Assembly (NCBI RefSeq): GCF_902686445.1
Contig: NC_062213.1
Coordinates: forward strand, 140,700,491-140,764,490
DNA length: 64,000 nt
Source: Sciurus carolinensis
Lineage: Eukaryota > Chordata > Mammalia > Rodentia > Sciuridae
Direction of reading: 5' to 3'
Position 1 is the stretch's first letter; every line of letters starts with the position of its first letter. The position numbers and the translations under genes are program-made. The notes below the pieces were generated by a model, which had not been told where the DNA came from, ran no database searches, and saw nothing but the letters and a program-made list of their open reading frames with translations. Positions 37,500-50,444 of the stretch are shown one piece after another.

Positions 37500-38340
37500 G
37501 ATCAAGAGCATGAGAAGTCATAAGTCCAAAAAACTGGGAGAAAATATTTGGAAAAGATATAATTGGTTAAAAAAAAAGTAATATTATCCAAAATATACAA
37601 AGTAAATCTTAAAACCTAACAATAACAAAAGAAATAAACATACTAGAAAAATGGGCCAAAACTAAATAGACATTTCCACTAGGAAAGACATAGAGAGGGC
37701 AATATGCATGTGAGAAGATGTACAGCATCATCCATCATTAGAAAATTATAAATTAAACCAAGGAGATAGATGACACTACCACATATCAATTACAATGGCT
37801 AATATCCAAACACAGTCAATACTAACTGCTGACAAGTGTGAAGCAAAAAGCAGTCCCATTCATTGCTGGTGGGAATCTAAAAATGATACAACTACTTTGG
37901 GAGACAGCTTGACAGTTTCTAATCTAAGTACATGTACTCTTACCACACACACCAACAATCACAGTCTTTGTAATTACCCAAAAGGCCTCAAAACATGTCC
38001 ACACAAAAACTGGTGCACAGATACTTACAGTAGCTTTATTCAAAATTGCCAAAACTTGAAAGCAATCAAAATGCCCTTCAGTATGTAAATAGAAAAACAA
38101 ACTGTGGTAATGTCTGGTCAATGGAATATAACTCCCTGCTAAAAAGAAACAAGCTATGAAGGAAGAAAGACACCACAAAAACTTAAATGCATATTATTAA
38201 ATGAAAGAAGTCCATCTGAAAAACCTATCTATGATTCTAACTATATGACAGCATAGAACTGTAGAGACAGAAAAAAAAAAAGGAATTATCAGGAGTCAAT
38301 GGGAAAGGAGGAAGAAAAGAAGAGGGAAAGCAGTGAAAAT
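37500..38340 (+). mobile_element. Old L1 LINE, 3' end of ORF2 region and 3' UTR
   Basis: Resembles the well-known mammalian L1 3' segment: CCCATTCATTGCTGGTGGGA, GGGAGACAGCTTGACAGTTT, CAGATACTTACAGTAGCTTT, ATTCAAAATTGCCAAAACTT, AATGGAATATAACTCCCTGC and TTAAATGAAAGAAGTC. Many stops and indels make it a dead, 5'-truncated copy, probably of an L1M-class family. The open frames in this stretch are remnants of it. Confidence 0.82.
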
Positions 38341-38460
38341 TTTTAGGGTAGTGAAACTATTCTGTGTGATACAGTGGTGGACACTTATTGTTAAACAATT
38401 TATAAAACACATAGAATGCAAAACACCAACAGTGACTCTTAATGTGATTAAACTATGATC

Positions 38461-38702
38461 ACAGACATAGTGGTGCACACCAGTAATCCATGGAACTCGG
38501 AAGGTAGATGGAGGAGGACTGCAAGTTCAAGGACAGCCTCAGCAACTTAGTGAGACTGTCGCAAATTTAAAAAAAAAAAAAAAAAAAAATTAAAAAGCCT
38601 GAAGATGTAGCTCAGAGATAAAGTGCCCTGGGTTCAATTCCCAGTACCCACCGCCCCCACCCCCCAAAAAAAACCCCAAACACAACAACAAAAAAAAAAA
38701 AA
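38461..38702 (+). mobile_element. B1-dID composite SINE with A- and C-rich tracts
   Basis: B1 half (TAGTGGTGCACACCAGTAAT .. CAGCCTCAGCAACTTAGTGA), a long A linker (about 38568-38589), and an ID half (CTGAAGATGTAGCTCAGAGA .. GGGTTCAATTCCCAGTACCC). The tail is unusual: CCGCCCCCACCCCCC, then A-rich runs. Confidence 0.9.
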
Positions 38703-39248
38703 TGAATTTTGGGGGTAAGAATGTGTATGTAGGTTCATAGACTTTAACAAACATACTGCTATGGTAAAAGATACTGATAATGAGGGAGGTTGTACTTATG
38801 TGAGGATAGGAGTTATATGGGAACTCTGTACTTTCTGTTCAATTTTACTAGAATTTAAAATTGCTCTTAAAAACTAAAAGCTTTTTAAAAAAAAAAAAAG
38901 CAAAGGAGCATTTATTGACAAAGACCTAAACATTTAAACATTCTTGATTATTACATAAAATATTTCAAATTTTTGAAGCTCTAAAAAACAAGATCACACT
39001 TGAATTATTCTGCCTCTTATGAAATATAAAAGATATGCATTACATAATCCTCCTTTCAGTCCATATTAAAATAATGTACAAATTTGAATATTGTAAAAAA
39101 AAAAAAACAAGGTAAAAATCAACAGTCATGGTAAAAATCCAACTCAGTTGAGATATGGGCTGTCTCTATTCACTTTGGAATTACATTAATTTTACAAACT
39201 TGGATAAATACACTAGACAAAACACACAATAAACATATGAATATTTAC

Positions 39249-39462
39249 CTTTGAGTCATGATTTTGAAGGCATCTGGGAGGTAGCAGTCTGTATTCTCCA
39301 TCTGAAATGGGTCTGCATCACAAATCTTGTCATCTGTCCGACCGTAGTTAGCACTCTCGATCATGATGACATCACTGCCCGGGCAGCGCAGATCTATGGA
39401 ATAACCTTCACAGGACAATTCTCGCCTGACTAACCCAAATGGTAAAGCTGCTCTGCTGAAAC
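39249..39462 (-). CDS. ADGRL2: ADGRL2 exon: mature N-terminus and N-terminal part of the rhamnose-binding lectin domain
   Basis: A 214-nt internal exon. Seen: acceptor TTATTTTAAG/GTTTCAGC at 39463 after a pyrimidine-rich tract, and donor CTCAAAG/GTAAATAT at 39248. It opens with two bases finishing a Gly codon, then 70 codons beginning [20 protein letters not shown] and including [39 protein letters not shown] and AFKIMTQ. It ends with AG, completed to Arg by the next exon. This is the start of the mature protein and the first two thirds of the SUEL/RBL lectin domain, including the conserved ANYGR segment. [11 protein letters not shown] and [10 protein letters not shown] fit ADGRL2 better than the ADGRL1 sequence I remember. 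The preceding signal-peptide exon should lie at higher coordinates; I did not find it before 64000, so the 5' intron is probably longer than 24.5 kb. Confidence 0.95.
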
Positions 39463-40079
39463 CTTAAAATAAGAAAAGAAAATTGGACTTTAATTAATTT
39501 TTAAAATTATTTTAATGATATACTTTCCAAGAATATGATTCACATCTATGGTCAAAAGATGTCCGAAATTTTTGTATTTAACTCTATGTCTGAAATTTAT
39601 TATCAGTTTTCTTTTATATATCTTTACTTGGACTCAACTTTATAAGATACTTTAAAATTATGCAAATGAAATATTTTCTGCATAATCTATTGTAAACACA
39701 AACTAAATAGCTCTTTTTCAGTCAATCCAAAAAAAAAAAAAGACAAATTTGATCAACTGTATACAAACCGTGACAAGTTTTACAAATATCATATATAACA
39801 ATTAACTGAGGAACAATTTTCATTTGTGCAATGGAATATAAGTTCTGCTATAATTTCTTGTTTAATGTATACATATTAATTTGCTGCCAGGATCATTATC
39901 CTAAAAATACCTTTGTCTTAGAAGTTCTTCCCCAATATAAGAAAGATACTTATGGCAGTGGAACACAGCAGATAACTTTTTCAACTTATAGAGACTTACT
40001 TAAAACTGACATGGCTGAAAGGATTGGACAAAGGACACATTATTGCTGCAATCTGATCCTATCAATTAAAAGTCCCAAA

Positions 40080-40225
40080 ATGGCAAAGTTTCTCTAAGCT
40101 TCAGTGCTGTAATCTGCAAAATGGAGATAAAACATCTGTGATATTATTTTTCCTACCTATGACTCTTAAATGAAATAATGTACATTAAAATGCTTAAAGT
40201 GCTATATGAATTTATTCATAGTATA
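40080..40225 (+). mobile_element. MIR relic
   Basis: TTTCTCTAAGCTTCAGTGCT, AATCTGCAAAATGGAGATAA, AAATGAAATAATGTACATTA and GCTTAAAGTGCT follow the MIR core and 3' end closely. Confidence 0.7.
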
Positions 40226-41274
40226 TCCAGTCGAGTGTAGATATAGCCACTGTCCATGTGTGCTGCAAAAAAGGTTCTTAAATGGAATAAAAGTATGATT
40301 ACATGAATGGTATGATCTACATCGTGTACAACCATAGAAATGAAATGATGTGCCCCATTTCTGTACAATGAATCAAAATGCAGTCTGTAAAAAATAATAA
40401 ATAATTTTTTAAAAAGAGATTACACTTTGAAGTCTGAACTATAATTTTCAAACAGGGCTTCCATAAATCTACAGAACACAGGCAAAAAGTAAAAACAAGA
40501 AGCCAAGGATAGCAAATATGTCTCTGGGAGACAAACATTCATGCTATACTGGCCCAACATACTACCTATCGATCAGCCTCCACATCAAAACCTTCCCATG
40601 CACTGCATGAAATTTTTATTTCAGTTCTCTAGGTTGTCACCATCTATAGTAATCCTATTATAAAATACAATCCTTTATTTTTTATCTTTATACTTTTAAT
40701 TACCATGCCTCCTATAATTTATCCCACATGGGAGTGGTGGTCGTGGGGGGGGGTGCCGCTGACACTCAAAAGCAAAAGGAACAATTCCAAGTTATAAATA
40801 TCCAACTTGAAGAACTGGGTTGTGTCCATGTCAATCCAATGCTAAAACCTGCTCTCTGAATCCTTATTGTACAATGTTTCTCACTAATTCAATGAAAGAG
40901 AAAGTCAACTGGATAAAAATGAATCTTCCTTCTAAGGTACAAGTAATGTTCTAAAGGGGTTAATGGGTCACATACTATTATGAGCTGGAATACTGGCAAC
41001 TCTCACACCTGGCTGAACCCTCAGTTTGACTGAGTAAACTAATGGTGTAACTGGATTGGCCAAGGAAAGGGAAAAAATAGGATATCTGAAACCAGAAATT
41101 GTCAGGGGATCATGGCAAACTCCAACCTGGGCAGGTTTTCACTGACATCTGTGGTACTATGAGAACACTGAACACATGCGAGGTATGCTATTGATAACGA
41201 GGAAACATAGAAACAAAGCAAACAGAACAGGGCAAATGTCAGGACAAGCTATAAGCAGGCCCAGCTTTGAAAGA

Positions 41275-41332
41275 TGATGTGTATGAGTGTGGGTATGAGT
41301 GAATGGGTGTGTATGTGTGTATAAGAGAGAGA
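41275..41332 (+). repeat. Imperfect TG/GA repeat
   Basis: GATGTGTATGAGTGTGGGTA .. GTGTGTATGTGTGTATAAGA, then GAGAGA: a degenerate TG-rich satellite. Confidence 0.85.
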
Positions 41333-41896
41333 AAGGACAGAAAAAGACAGAAAACAGGCTTTTCCTCCTTTCCTGTACTACACAAATTACCAAGTTTAAA
41401 TGATTATTATTATATTTGTTTTAATTGAACGTATTTGTATGTCTTTAGAAGCTGATATTTATTTGTGGCAAAAGCTATGTGGAAACTCAAACAAGTAACA
41501 TTAAATAATATTTTAGAGCACAATCTATTTTAAAGGCAGAGGTGATTTGCAATTTTAATTCTATAATAAATCATATTATTAGAAAATGTGAGGAATATTA
41601 GAACATGCTATTAAAAGACTGGCTTGGAGTCATAATCCACAATTCTTACTGTTTTGTCAAAAACACAGAATTGATTATGAAGCTCTGTGATTTTTAAACT
41701 GAGCTCTTTAATTTTTATTGTTTTTGTTAGTTTGCAGGATCATAAACATGGCTGTAAGTGAAGCTTTTCAGGACATACTGAGTTAGAATTTCCAGGTTCA
41801 GATAAAGCTGGGATACACCGGGGGTAAGGATGAGGGTGGGGCATTAACTTACAACTCACTGATACACAAGTAAAATGTGCCAAGGTTTTCTCTAAG

Positions 41897-41903
<7 letters not shown>

Positions 41904-41935
<32 letters not shown>

Positions 41936-42173
41936 TTGTCATTGGACCTTTATTTTATTTTATTTATTATTTATTTTTTTATTTTTATTTTTTGCAGTGC
42001 TGGGGATTGAACCCAGAGCCTTGTGCTTGCAAGGCAAGCACTCTACCAACTGAGCTATCTCCCCAGTCCGGACCTTTATTTTATTTAGTTATATGTGATT
42101 CTGAGAATCTAACCCAGTGCCTACACATGCCAGACAAGTGCTCTACCACAGACAAGTGCTCTATCCCAGCCCA
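41904..42173 (-). mobile_element. ID SINE (reverse) that hosts a second ID insertion
   Basis: The outer element starts with a 34-nt T run (41900-41933; reverse poly-A tail) and TTGTCATTGGACC. It resumes after the inner element with TTATATGTGATTCTGAGAAT and CTAACCCAGTGCC. Target duplications TCTCTAAGGCCTTTT (41889-41903) and TCTCTAAGGTCTTTT (42174-42188) differ at one base. Its body carries an 18-bp tandem duplication (42132-42149 and 42150-42167; two differences) around the A-box region. Confidence 0.92.
41961..42069 (-). mobile_element. Younger ID SINE nested inside an older one
   Basis: Well-preserved reverse ID body: GCAGTGCTGGGGATTGAACC, GCTTGCAAGGCAAGCACTCT, ACCAACTGAGCTATCTCCCC. Perfect 17-bp target duplications GGACCTTTATTTTATTT lie at 41944-41960 and 42070-42086, inside the outer ID tail. 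Confidence 0.95.
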
Positions 42174-42229
42174 TCTCTAAGGTCTTTTAAAGGTAATTTT
42201 TCATTTATCTACTGAGATTTCATGTTTGT

Positions 42230-43260
42230 TAAGTTATTGTCATGATATTTCCTCTTAATTCCCTAATACAGTTTTATCATAATCTTTGAACATATCCATA
42301 ACAGCTGCTTTGAAATGCTTATCTGCTGAATCTATTATCTGGGCCTAAGTGAGAGTTTCTGTGAAATGCTTTTTCTCCTGACTATGGATAAACTTTCCTG
42401 TTTCCTTATGTAAACCTGTAAACTTTCTGCTGTTGTTGAAAACTATACATTTTAAATAATATTCTGTTATTAGTCCACCAACTGTGGATTCATATTTCTT
42501 TCCCCAGAGAATTGGAGCTATTGTATTTTCTTTTTAGTGTCCTGACTGGATCTACAAAATCTGTCTTCCACCCTGTATGCAGCTACTGACATCTCTGCTT
42601 GTTGCTTTGCTTTTACCTTTTAGCCTGGATTTCTAGAAGTTATGCTCTGTCTTTGTATAGCTTAGTGGTCAGACATAAACTTTGCACAAAAACTTATAAG
42701 CCCACAATAAGGTTCCACTCTGCTGATGTGAGTGTTGGGTAGAGTATTCAAAGTTCAGGCACTCTTCAAATCAGCCTGTTATTTGCTTTCTGCCAGCCCT
42801 GTCACATCTCTTTGTACATGTCAGGAATGCAGAAAGAACTAGTGGCTCCTCATTTCCTGAAGGTGCCTGCTAGTGCTTTCTGACTGGGACCACACCAAAG
42901 GGTAGCAGAGCTACATTCTGGGGGCAGGAGCAGGTGTTTATTTCCTATAGTATCTACTGCTTTCACTGACAATGGTCTTGGGTCTTGGTTTCCACCCTGA
43001 ACTTCAAATTAAGGCAACTCTCTCTGGCAGCAAAGTTACTGCTTTGGAAGGTCAGCCTTGTCCTGATGAAGCTACTACAATGACAGCTAAGTGTGAAAGA
43101 AGGGTAAGAGCAGCCTACTGCTCACACTGGAAGTTCTAACAGATTTTCCTAAGTGTATGCTCCCCACTAATTGTTTGGCTTTGGTTAATTTTCAGAGGCC
43201 AAAATGATTGTTGTTGACAATTTTGTTCAATTTTACATTTGTTTTGGGGAAGAAGATTCT
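42230..43260. mobile_element. Probable old transposon remnant, family unknown
   Basis: About 1 kb of non-coding, moderately G+C-richer sequence following the nested ID pair. Phrases such as CATCTCTTTGTACATGTCAG and TGTACTACCATTGGCAGAAG recall old L1 3' UTR or LTR consensus text. I cannot place it with confidence. Confidence 0.3.
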
Positions 43261-43329
43261 TTGTACTACCATTGGCAGAAGTTCCTTTAAGGACTTTACA
43301 AATATTTACTGACTAAAAAATCTGCAAAC

Positions 43330-43460
43330 CAATCATACAGGTAAGTACTGTTATGATCACCACTTTACAGTTATGTTCACCACTTTACTGAGAAGGAAAC
43401 TGAGGCACAGAATGATGAAATATTCCATGGAATGAAATTAAGATTTGAAACTCAGCCTGT
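43330..43460 (+). mobile_element. MIR/L2 relic with a small tandem duplication
   Basis: GAGAAGGAAACTGAGGCACA is the classic MIR/L2 phrase. Just before it, ATGATCACCACTTTAC and ATGTTCACCACTTTAC are a tandem near-duplicate about 20 bp apart. Confidence 0.6.
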
Positions 43461-45248
43461 TGTAGATCAAAGAGTTAGGTATGGTGGGTGTTGTCAGTCT
43501 TGGGTGAAGAAGAGGAACAGAAAAGTAAAGAATGCATCACATGGTCAAGTATTCAATCAAATGGCTCATTTAACATAATCAACATAAAGAAATCCCTAAA
43601 TTAAAGTCTTTTAACCAAACCATTACTATGATATTTATTTTAAACTCTATTTTCAACCCATTTTTATTTCAACAAAGAAAAAAAGAAGCATCCCAACAAG
43701 CAAAGTGTAATCCAATCCATCTTGCAATCTTGACAATCGAATAAAGAACTGGTGGGAGGCCCAGTGAGAAAAAAAAAAAAAATCAATATTGCAGCTTTAT
43801 GCTGTGCAAATGTGAATACCACCAAATAGCAGTGCTTAGAGTAAAATGAATTGTTTTGCTCCATTTCTCCTCTGTGAACAAATGATTCTGAAAAGACAGC
43901 CTCCCCTCCCCAAGCTATAAAATGTCAAGCAGTAACTCTCTGTGCTTTAGACTAGTGATTGGGAAAAAATATCTCCCAGCAACAGGTGCTCTGACATAGG
44001 ACTGAAATCATCCACATTCAGGGGAGAACTCTGAACAAACACATGCATTGCTACTGGGTGGGAATTTTAAGATCAGAATTGGAATTCCATTGTTGGATTT
44101 CATATCAGGTATAAACATTTTTACAAAATTGTAGGGTGCTCTGGCACCAAATAGTATACTTTGTTCTAATGGCCTTCAAGCACTTGATTAGAAACATTTT
44201 GTTTTTCTCCCATTAAGTCCGTTCACTCTGTTCTTTACACATTTTTATGAAATCATACATTCCTATAACAAGTACTATTAATTTTTATAAGTAATATAAA
44301 AATTTCAACTTTTCTGGTATGGTTTTTCTTAATTGCTTTGAACTAAACCCTGTCATGGATGCTACTGATCATGCTGTCTGAGGGCCCCAGGAAGCACAAT
44401 GCTTTTTGATTATCACGGACCTCTATGGGACTGAGGCTGTGACTCCAAGCTGTATTGAAACATTAACTCAAGCCACAGTCTATTACTAAGGACGGCATAT
44501 GAAGTCTCTGAATTATTCTTATTTATATATGTTAATGAGATTTTTTCTTAAAATTAAAATGAGTGTTAGAAGTAAATCTGAAAGATAATTCACTAATACT
44601 TCAACTGTTTCATTTATCTCTGCATATTCATGGAGTCATCTGAACACAATTTTGAAATTCAAGGATTTATAAAACTTTTTTTATCTAAAGGCAGTATGTT
44701 AAAACCCTGTTTTATTTAAGTTTGTAGGTCACTCTGTTGTTTCAGTTATTTGATTAGTTCCATTTCAGAAATAGCTATCAATCAAATCCTAAAATAACTC
44801 TTTTGTGTTCATTAACACATAATTCTTTTTACAGATCTGTGCTATGTGACAAGCCTAAACTGTGACAGGTAGAGAGTAAAAAACTGTCACCTGTGACCTT
44901 GTTTTCATGCTAAGAAAAAAGAAAGTAAAAGAATACAATTGTCACTTTGCAACATAAGCATACTAGCCTAAAAAATACCAACATGTAACCAAATTTGGTT
45001 AGCATGAAACACCAAGCAAATCCTCAAAGAAATATGTAATTTTAACAGAAAATATTTAATTTAAGATCATATTAACTACAACATAATTAACTGAGCATAA
45101 AAAAGCCTTAGCTTCTTGTGTCATTTTTATTGAGAAGTTCTATTTATATTAGATAAATAAAACGGAATTGGATGTTTTAAATTATAAAGCATTTCAAATA
45201 AATTTTTTGGAAAAGTGTGTACAGTTTATTTTAAAATTTATAATTTTT

Positions 45249-45395
45249 CTGTTTTTTAAATGTTTTCTTAGTTGTAGATGGGCACAATACCTTTATTTAA
45301 TTTATTTATTCATTTTTATGTGGTGCTAAGAATCAAACCCATACCTCACACATGCTAGGCAAGGGCTCTACCACTGAGACACAACGCCAGCCCTG
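45249..45395 (-). mobile_element. ID SINE, reverse orientation
   Basis: Long-tailed ID in reverse: TTAGTTGTAGATGGGCACAA, GTGGTGCTAAGAATCAAACC, CATGCTAGGCAAGGGCTCTA, CCACTGAGACACAACGCCAG. Target duplications at 45233-45248 and 45396-45411 match at 14 of 16 bases. Confidence 0.92.
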
Positions 45396-46204
45396 AAAAT
45401 TTACAATATTTTGTTAAGCAAAATCAGCTTGTCAAAAATACTATTTTCCATTGGAAATACATTAAAAATAATAACAACTGTGTAATAAAAAATTAAGACC
45501 AAAAAATTTGGACAAAAATAAAATTTCAAAAACCTCAAGAAAAATGTTTTAATTTTGATATTTGCCAAGAGTCCAAAATTCTGGACACCTAGGATGCTGT
45601 AAAGTAAAAAATGCACTTTTACAATGTCATCAGTTGTTGGGTTTGAATATTAACACTTCTGAAAAGCCTCTCAATATTATAAGGAGAAAGTATGCACTAT
45701 GAGTCCTTCAAAACATTTGGGATTAAATTCCTTATTAGAAAGAAACTGATCTTGCCTGCCTAAAAACTTCTAAATTATCTACCACTGAGTAATAATTCAC
45801 AAGTACCATTAAAACACAGCAATTTAAGTTATAAAATGCTATCAGTTTAATACTGAACTTTAAAAGGAAAATTCCTGACAAGCATGTCTATTAAAAATAA
45901 CATATGTCACAAAAGAGACACTCTTAATAGTCTCAGCACATAGCTGCAACCTGTCCAAAGTTCACAAATGTAGAATACTTTAATTCCAATCTTCTTTTTA
46001 AAAACTTTGCCTGAATTTCATATCAATTTTCATCATCACCCCACTACCCAGTGCCTATGTTTAAACTACTCACTCCACACAGGATGTTCTATCCATCTTC
46101 TCTTAGGCAACAATTAGCCTTTATGTTCCAGTTCAAGACATTCGTGAACATAGAGAAAGGAGAATCTGACCTCAGGTCTGGGCCATCAGTTTTTCCAAAA
46201 ATTG

Positions 46205-46320
46205 CCTAGCATACTATGTGCCCTGTGTTCTTTTAGGCACCAGGAATATAAAGGAACAGGAAATGAGAATGATCCTTGTATCTGGGTAACTTATATAGAT
46301 GGCACTATCTACCTAGACAA
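46205..46320 (+). mobile_element. Possible L2-like relic
   Basis: CTAGCATACTATGTGCCCTG and TTTTAGGCACCAGGAATATA resemble the L2-type 'TGCCAGGCACT..GGCACTGGGGATA' phrase. Short and diverged. Confidence 0.35.
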
Positions 46321-49300
46321 CATTGGAATGCCAAAACCTAGTAAAAAACCAGTTTGGGGTGTTCTTCACAGAGGACACAAAATAAAGATATGTTAACTAA
46401 ATGGATGTATGAGTGAAATGAGTGAGTACACAATTGTGAGCTCTTCTAACAGAGTAAGAAACATTCTCTAACTTATATTTCTCTGAATTAATGTTTCTTC
46501 CCATTCTGGACTTTGAGATTGCAATAGAAAGGGAATAAATTCTATTTATATTTATATCCTTGATTTTCAACAAAGTACTTTAATTTCTATATTCAAAAAG
46601 ATGTCAAATATACACTAGAAAGAAGATTATTTTTGGAGGGAGAGAACTTAGTTTTCTTTTAATAAAAGTTTTTGATATGATATTTAAGTATGCAAATTAT
46701 CAGAAATGTTTTATAAAAAATCCAAATAAAGATAATAATACAAACATGACAAAGATGATATCTTCACCAGAGCCCCCTAATCAATGAGATTCCAATATAA
46801 AGATGTGCCCTTGACTAACTTCTAGAATTCAAACTATCCCAGAGTTGTGATCATTATGAAAAGAAAAAACAGAAAGCAGACTAGTAATTTTATCCGCCCC
46901 CCTTCTCCTCCTCCCTCCCCACCCCACCCTACCTTTCTCCAGGGAAATAGGAACTATTGTTTACAATTCTATATTTTATACTTATTTGAAACCAATTTAA
47001 CCTTAAGAAGTTACCATCAGAAATACAATTTTTTAGGTCGTTCACATTGTACTACCAAATTAAAGTTCTGAGGTAATTCTGTATAATTTATTCACTGTCA
47101 ACAAAGAAACCAGGGAATAATTACAGAATAACAAAACACCAATTTCATCATCTCAGGTATGACAATTTCTATCCACCTCTACATTGATTATTTAATATAA
47201 TCTTCTATTTAATGATTTCTTTTTACTGTCCTTTTGTTATCAGAAATTTCATTAACTCCCCCACCCAAACTCAGAGTACTAGTGACTCACCCAAGCCATG
47301 AAATCCTTTCCTGTCACTGTGTTAAAGTCTGATGAATAAAACTAATCAGGGCAGAGACTTCATTTGAAGGACTTCCCAGGCAGGTCTCCCAGATCAAAGA
47401 GTCTTAAAATTTGGATTCTACATCTTTTTGTTACTACCATGCTATATTTAAACATAAACAACTTTTTTTTAAAAAAAGTCAGAAAACTACTACACCAAAT
47501 TTCAGTTTTAAAAAGGTACATTTAAACTAAATTGCAAAAGGGATAACAATGTATGTGAATGTGCATAAGGTTTATGTCAATGTGCTTTATTAGGCAATAA
47601 CAAACCCTAAATGTGTGAAGGAGTTCCCTGTGAGCTCCTTCTTCATCAAAGGTATCTATAAGGGTTGCAATTAATACCAACCCCAGAACTTAGGAGTTAA
47701 CAACATTGAAACTGCACTGAAACCACCCCCTCATTTCTCTCATTCCCAAACAGGAATCCAAAGGCTATCACTTCCAACCACAGCTGACTCATACAAGTGT
47801 CCTAAAGGAGAAAAACTTACATCCCCAGATGCACGCATGCGAGGTATTCATTTCACAGTTCAGGCAGAAAAAATTAGCACAACCTGAAATCAGTCTCAAC
47901 ACAAATTGTTACCCACACCAACGATTTGACCATTTAAAAAGTGCCAGACATTTAACCCTTTTTCCACTGATGGAAGGAGCAATTTCATGACCTTCTTCCT
48001 ACATACTTTCAAAAAGGCATTGTTTTCCTCTAGAACCTCAAAGAACTTTGTAAATCAGGACTTTTTTTTTTTAAAGTGAAAACACTAATACTAACATAGA
48101 CTGATAACTGATGGTTATTTTTATCTCACACACAGATGTAAAGATAAATTTCTAAAAGATACATGGAGCTTGTAGGAACAATTAATCAAACAGGTAATAA
48201 GACAATAATAATAATAATTATAAACAATACTCCAGTAAAGATGGTAACTACTGTGCTATGACTTTTCTCAATGAATGCTCCTGGACCAAATAAGAAACTG
48301 CAAAATGCCTTAATAAGGGAAATCAAATGTAAAGGTAAGCCCACTTTGTGAACCTCACCTTGAGGTACAATGGATATGAACAAAATAATGAAGATGACCA
48401 CCCAGTGGAAAACAGAATTTATTTATTGCTCATTCACTTATTCCTGAAGTATTTTTGTCTTTGGTACATTCTAATTCCCCCTTTAAACTATTCTGGAATA
48501 AGACTAACAAACCATTAATACTCCCATAAAACCACCATTCCCACAAACTGCAGAAAACCCGCCCAGTCTTCAAATCTTTCCTGAAGAAAACAGATTACTT
48601 ATAGAAACACTCTATCAATGCAATCTATGACTTAGGACAGAAACCAAGGCCAAACAAAATAGTATGTAGGTTATAAAATCATTTCTTAAATGACAATGTA
48701 GTAACTTTGAGTTCAAGGTTAGTTTGAGGGTTATATGTTTGTGTTTTGCTACTGAGATCTGTTCAATTTTTAATGATATGTTGAAGTTTTAAAGAACACA
48801 CTCAAAACTTTTCAAATCTATGTCACCATAACATTCCGGGAAAGAGGGAGGTAGATATATTTAATCTGATATTGCAAAGTTATAAAATGTTACCTTAAAA
48901 GAGAAATAATACTACTTTTCTGCAGAGTTAAAATTATATCCTTTCTTGTATTTAACTGTCAAGCTGAACATCAAGGGAACTAAGAAACAGCATGGTAGCA
49001 GATCCAATGGTACAGGCCCTGCCCCGACACACTAAGGCCCATTGTAGTCTTTCATACTTGCTCCCTACAGGTACCAACAGTGCAGAGGCAACAGAGCAGT
49101 TCCAACTTCTAGACCCAGAGATTCTAACAAATTACAAGGAGTTCCGGGAAAAAAAGGTTCATAGGGACCCTGTTTGAGCTAGTGTTGCTGTGCCCTGGTG
49201 TATGACTCTAATGCCCCTTCCCTGGTACTTTAAATGTTTATTTCCCTTTACAACCTCAGATACTTTAATTTCATCCTTATGACGCTGAACGTTACCAGAT

Positions 49301-49544
49301 CCAAAAGTTCCCTTACTACTGAAGGGGAGGAAGAACCATAGAAGAATCACTCTCTAAGAGTTCCAAGAATAATCAAATGCTTCTTATCATAAGGGGAAAA
49401 AAAAAAGTTTAGGATTTGATTTAAAGTAACTGGCATGTTTTAGGAAATTACATTTCTCAAATTCATGTAGTGTCATGACTAAGATGAGAAATCATGAATA
49501 TCCACTGTGCCTATTTCCATGATTGGTACATAAGAGAGAGCAGT

Positions 49545-49665
49545 GAACACATAAAAGAACCTGGGCAATGAATTCTAGTTCTGCCATTTGTTGACTGGTA
49601 AAATGTAAATAAGTTTCTTTACAAATGAACTTCACTTCCCTTATTAAATTGTTGTATATTAATAT
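49545..49665 (+). mobile_element. MIR relic
   Basis: GAATTCTAGTTCTGCCATTT followed by GTTGACTGGTAA and a C/T-rich CTTCACTTCCCT segment fits the MIR order (TCTGCCACTTACTAG ..). Diverged. Confidence 0.5.
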
Positions 49666-50444
49666 AGTTGATACAAAAATAGTAATTACTCAGATATTCT
49701 GCAAATAAAATAGAGATTTAGTCTATCAGATTACCCACACACCTTATTCTGAATAAAATTTTAACCAATTCTTTTTCCATGATCCATGGGAAAGAATGAC
49801 TTTTTTAATAATATGTTTAAAAAAAATCAAAGGAACAATATTTCATGACACATGCAAAATTATATGGAATTCACATTTCAGTGTTCTATAATAAAATTTT
49901 AATTTTTATCAATAATTTTTTTAGATATTCATCTATTTCATTATATGAATATTTATGACACCCTTGGTTATGCCTTCTGACATACAAAGCCTAAAGTATT
50001 TATCATCTAGTCATGTACAAAAATATTTACCAACCACTACTGCAAACAGTTCAGGCAAAATAAGTGAATGTAACTACAGTTTCCTCTTCTCAGTGGATGT
50101 TTTGATATTGAGTAGAAACAAGTTATAGATAGCATAGCATGGGTCTTGTGGTTTAAATTTATCACAGAGCTAATTAAATAAGGAGGAACAAGATCATTAG
50201 AGTAAGTTCTCTGCTTACCAAAGCGCTGGAAGGTGATGTAATATGGGAGGTGGGGATATGATCAGGTGGATCATTGCATTTTAAAAATGCCCCTAACATT
50301 TTAATTTAATGATCTGTACAGATGCTACTGAACTGTTTAATTCTACAATGGGTAACTATTTTATAACAAAACAAATCTGGACAAGGAGTATTCCTGATTT
50401 GGCTTAGAAAACCCGAAAGAAGTGTGTCACTGTATAAATTGCTT

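Larger units (their letters stand above)
9598..39248 (-). other. ADGRL2: ADGRL2 intron between the two lectin-domain exons (29.7 kb)
   Basis: Complete intron from GTAAATAT (39248 downward) to CAG at 9600-9598. Repeats in it are listed separately. Stretches over 300 bp where I see no gene or clear repeat include 10000-12850, 15540-16540, 16730-19890, 20000-21020, 21120-23750, 23840-25960, 26200-27090, 27200-29340, 30050-33410, 33930-34770, 34880-36270 and 36530-37490. Short open frames in them look like chance. Repeat-free stretches at about 17040-17370, 20160-20720 and 26240-26640 are possible regulatory DNA. Confidence 0.9.

Noticed and set aside
37795..38088. 97-codon open frame on the plus strand
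   Set aside because: It lies inside an old L1 3' segment and does not follow a known protein frame.
48186..48401. Hydrophobic minus-strand open frame suggestive of a membrane protein
   Set aside because: Its hydrophobic end comes from an AAT microsatellite read as Ile repeats; no family resemblance, no splice context.
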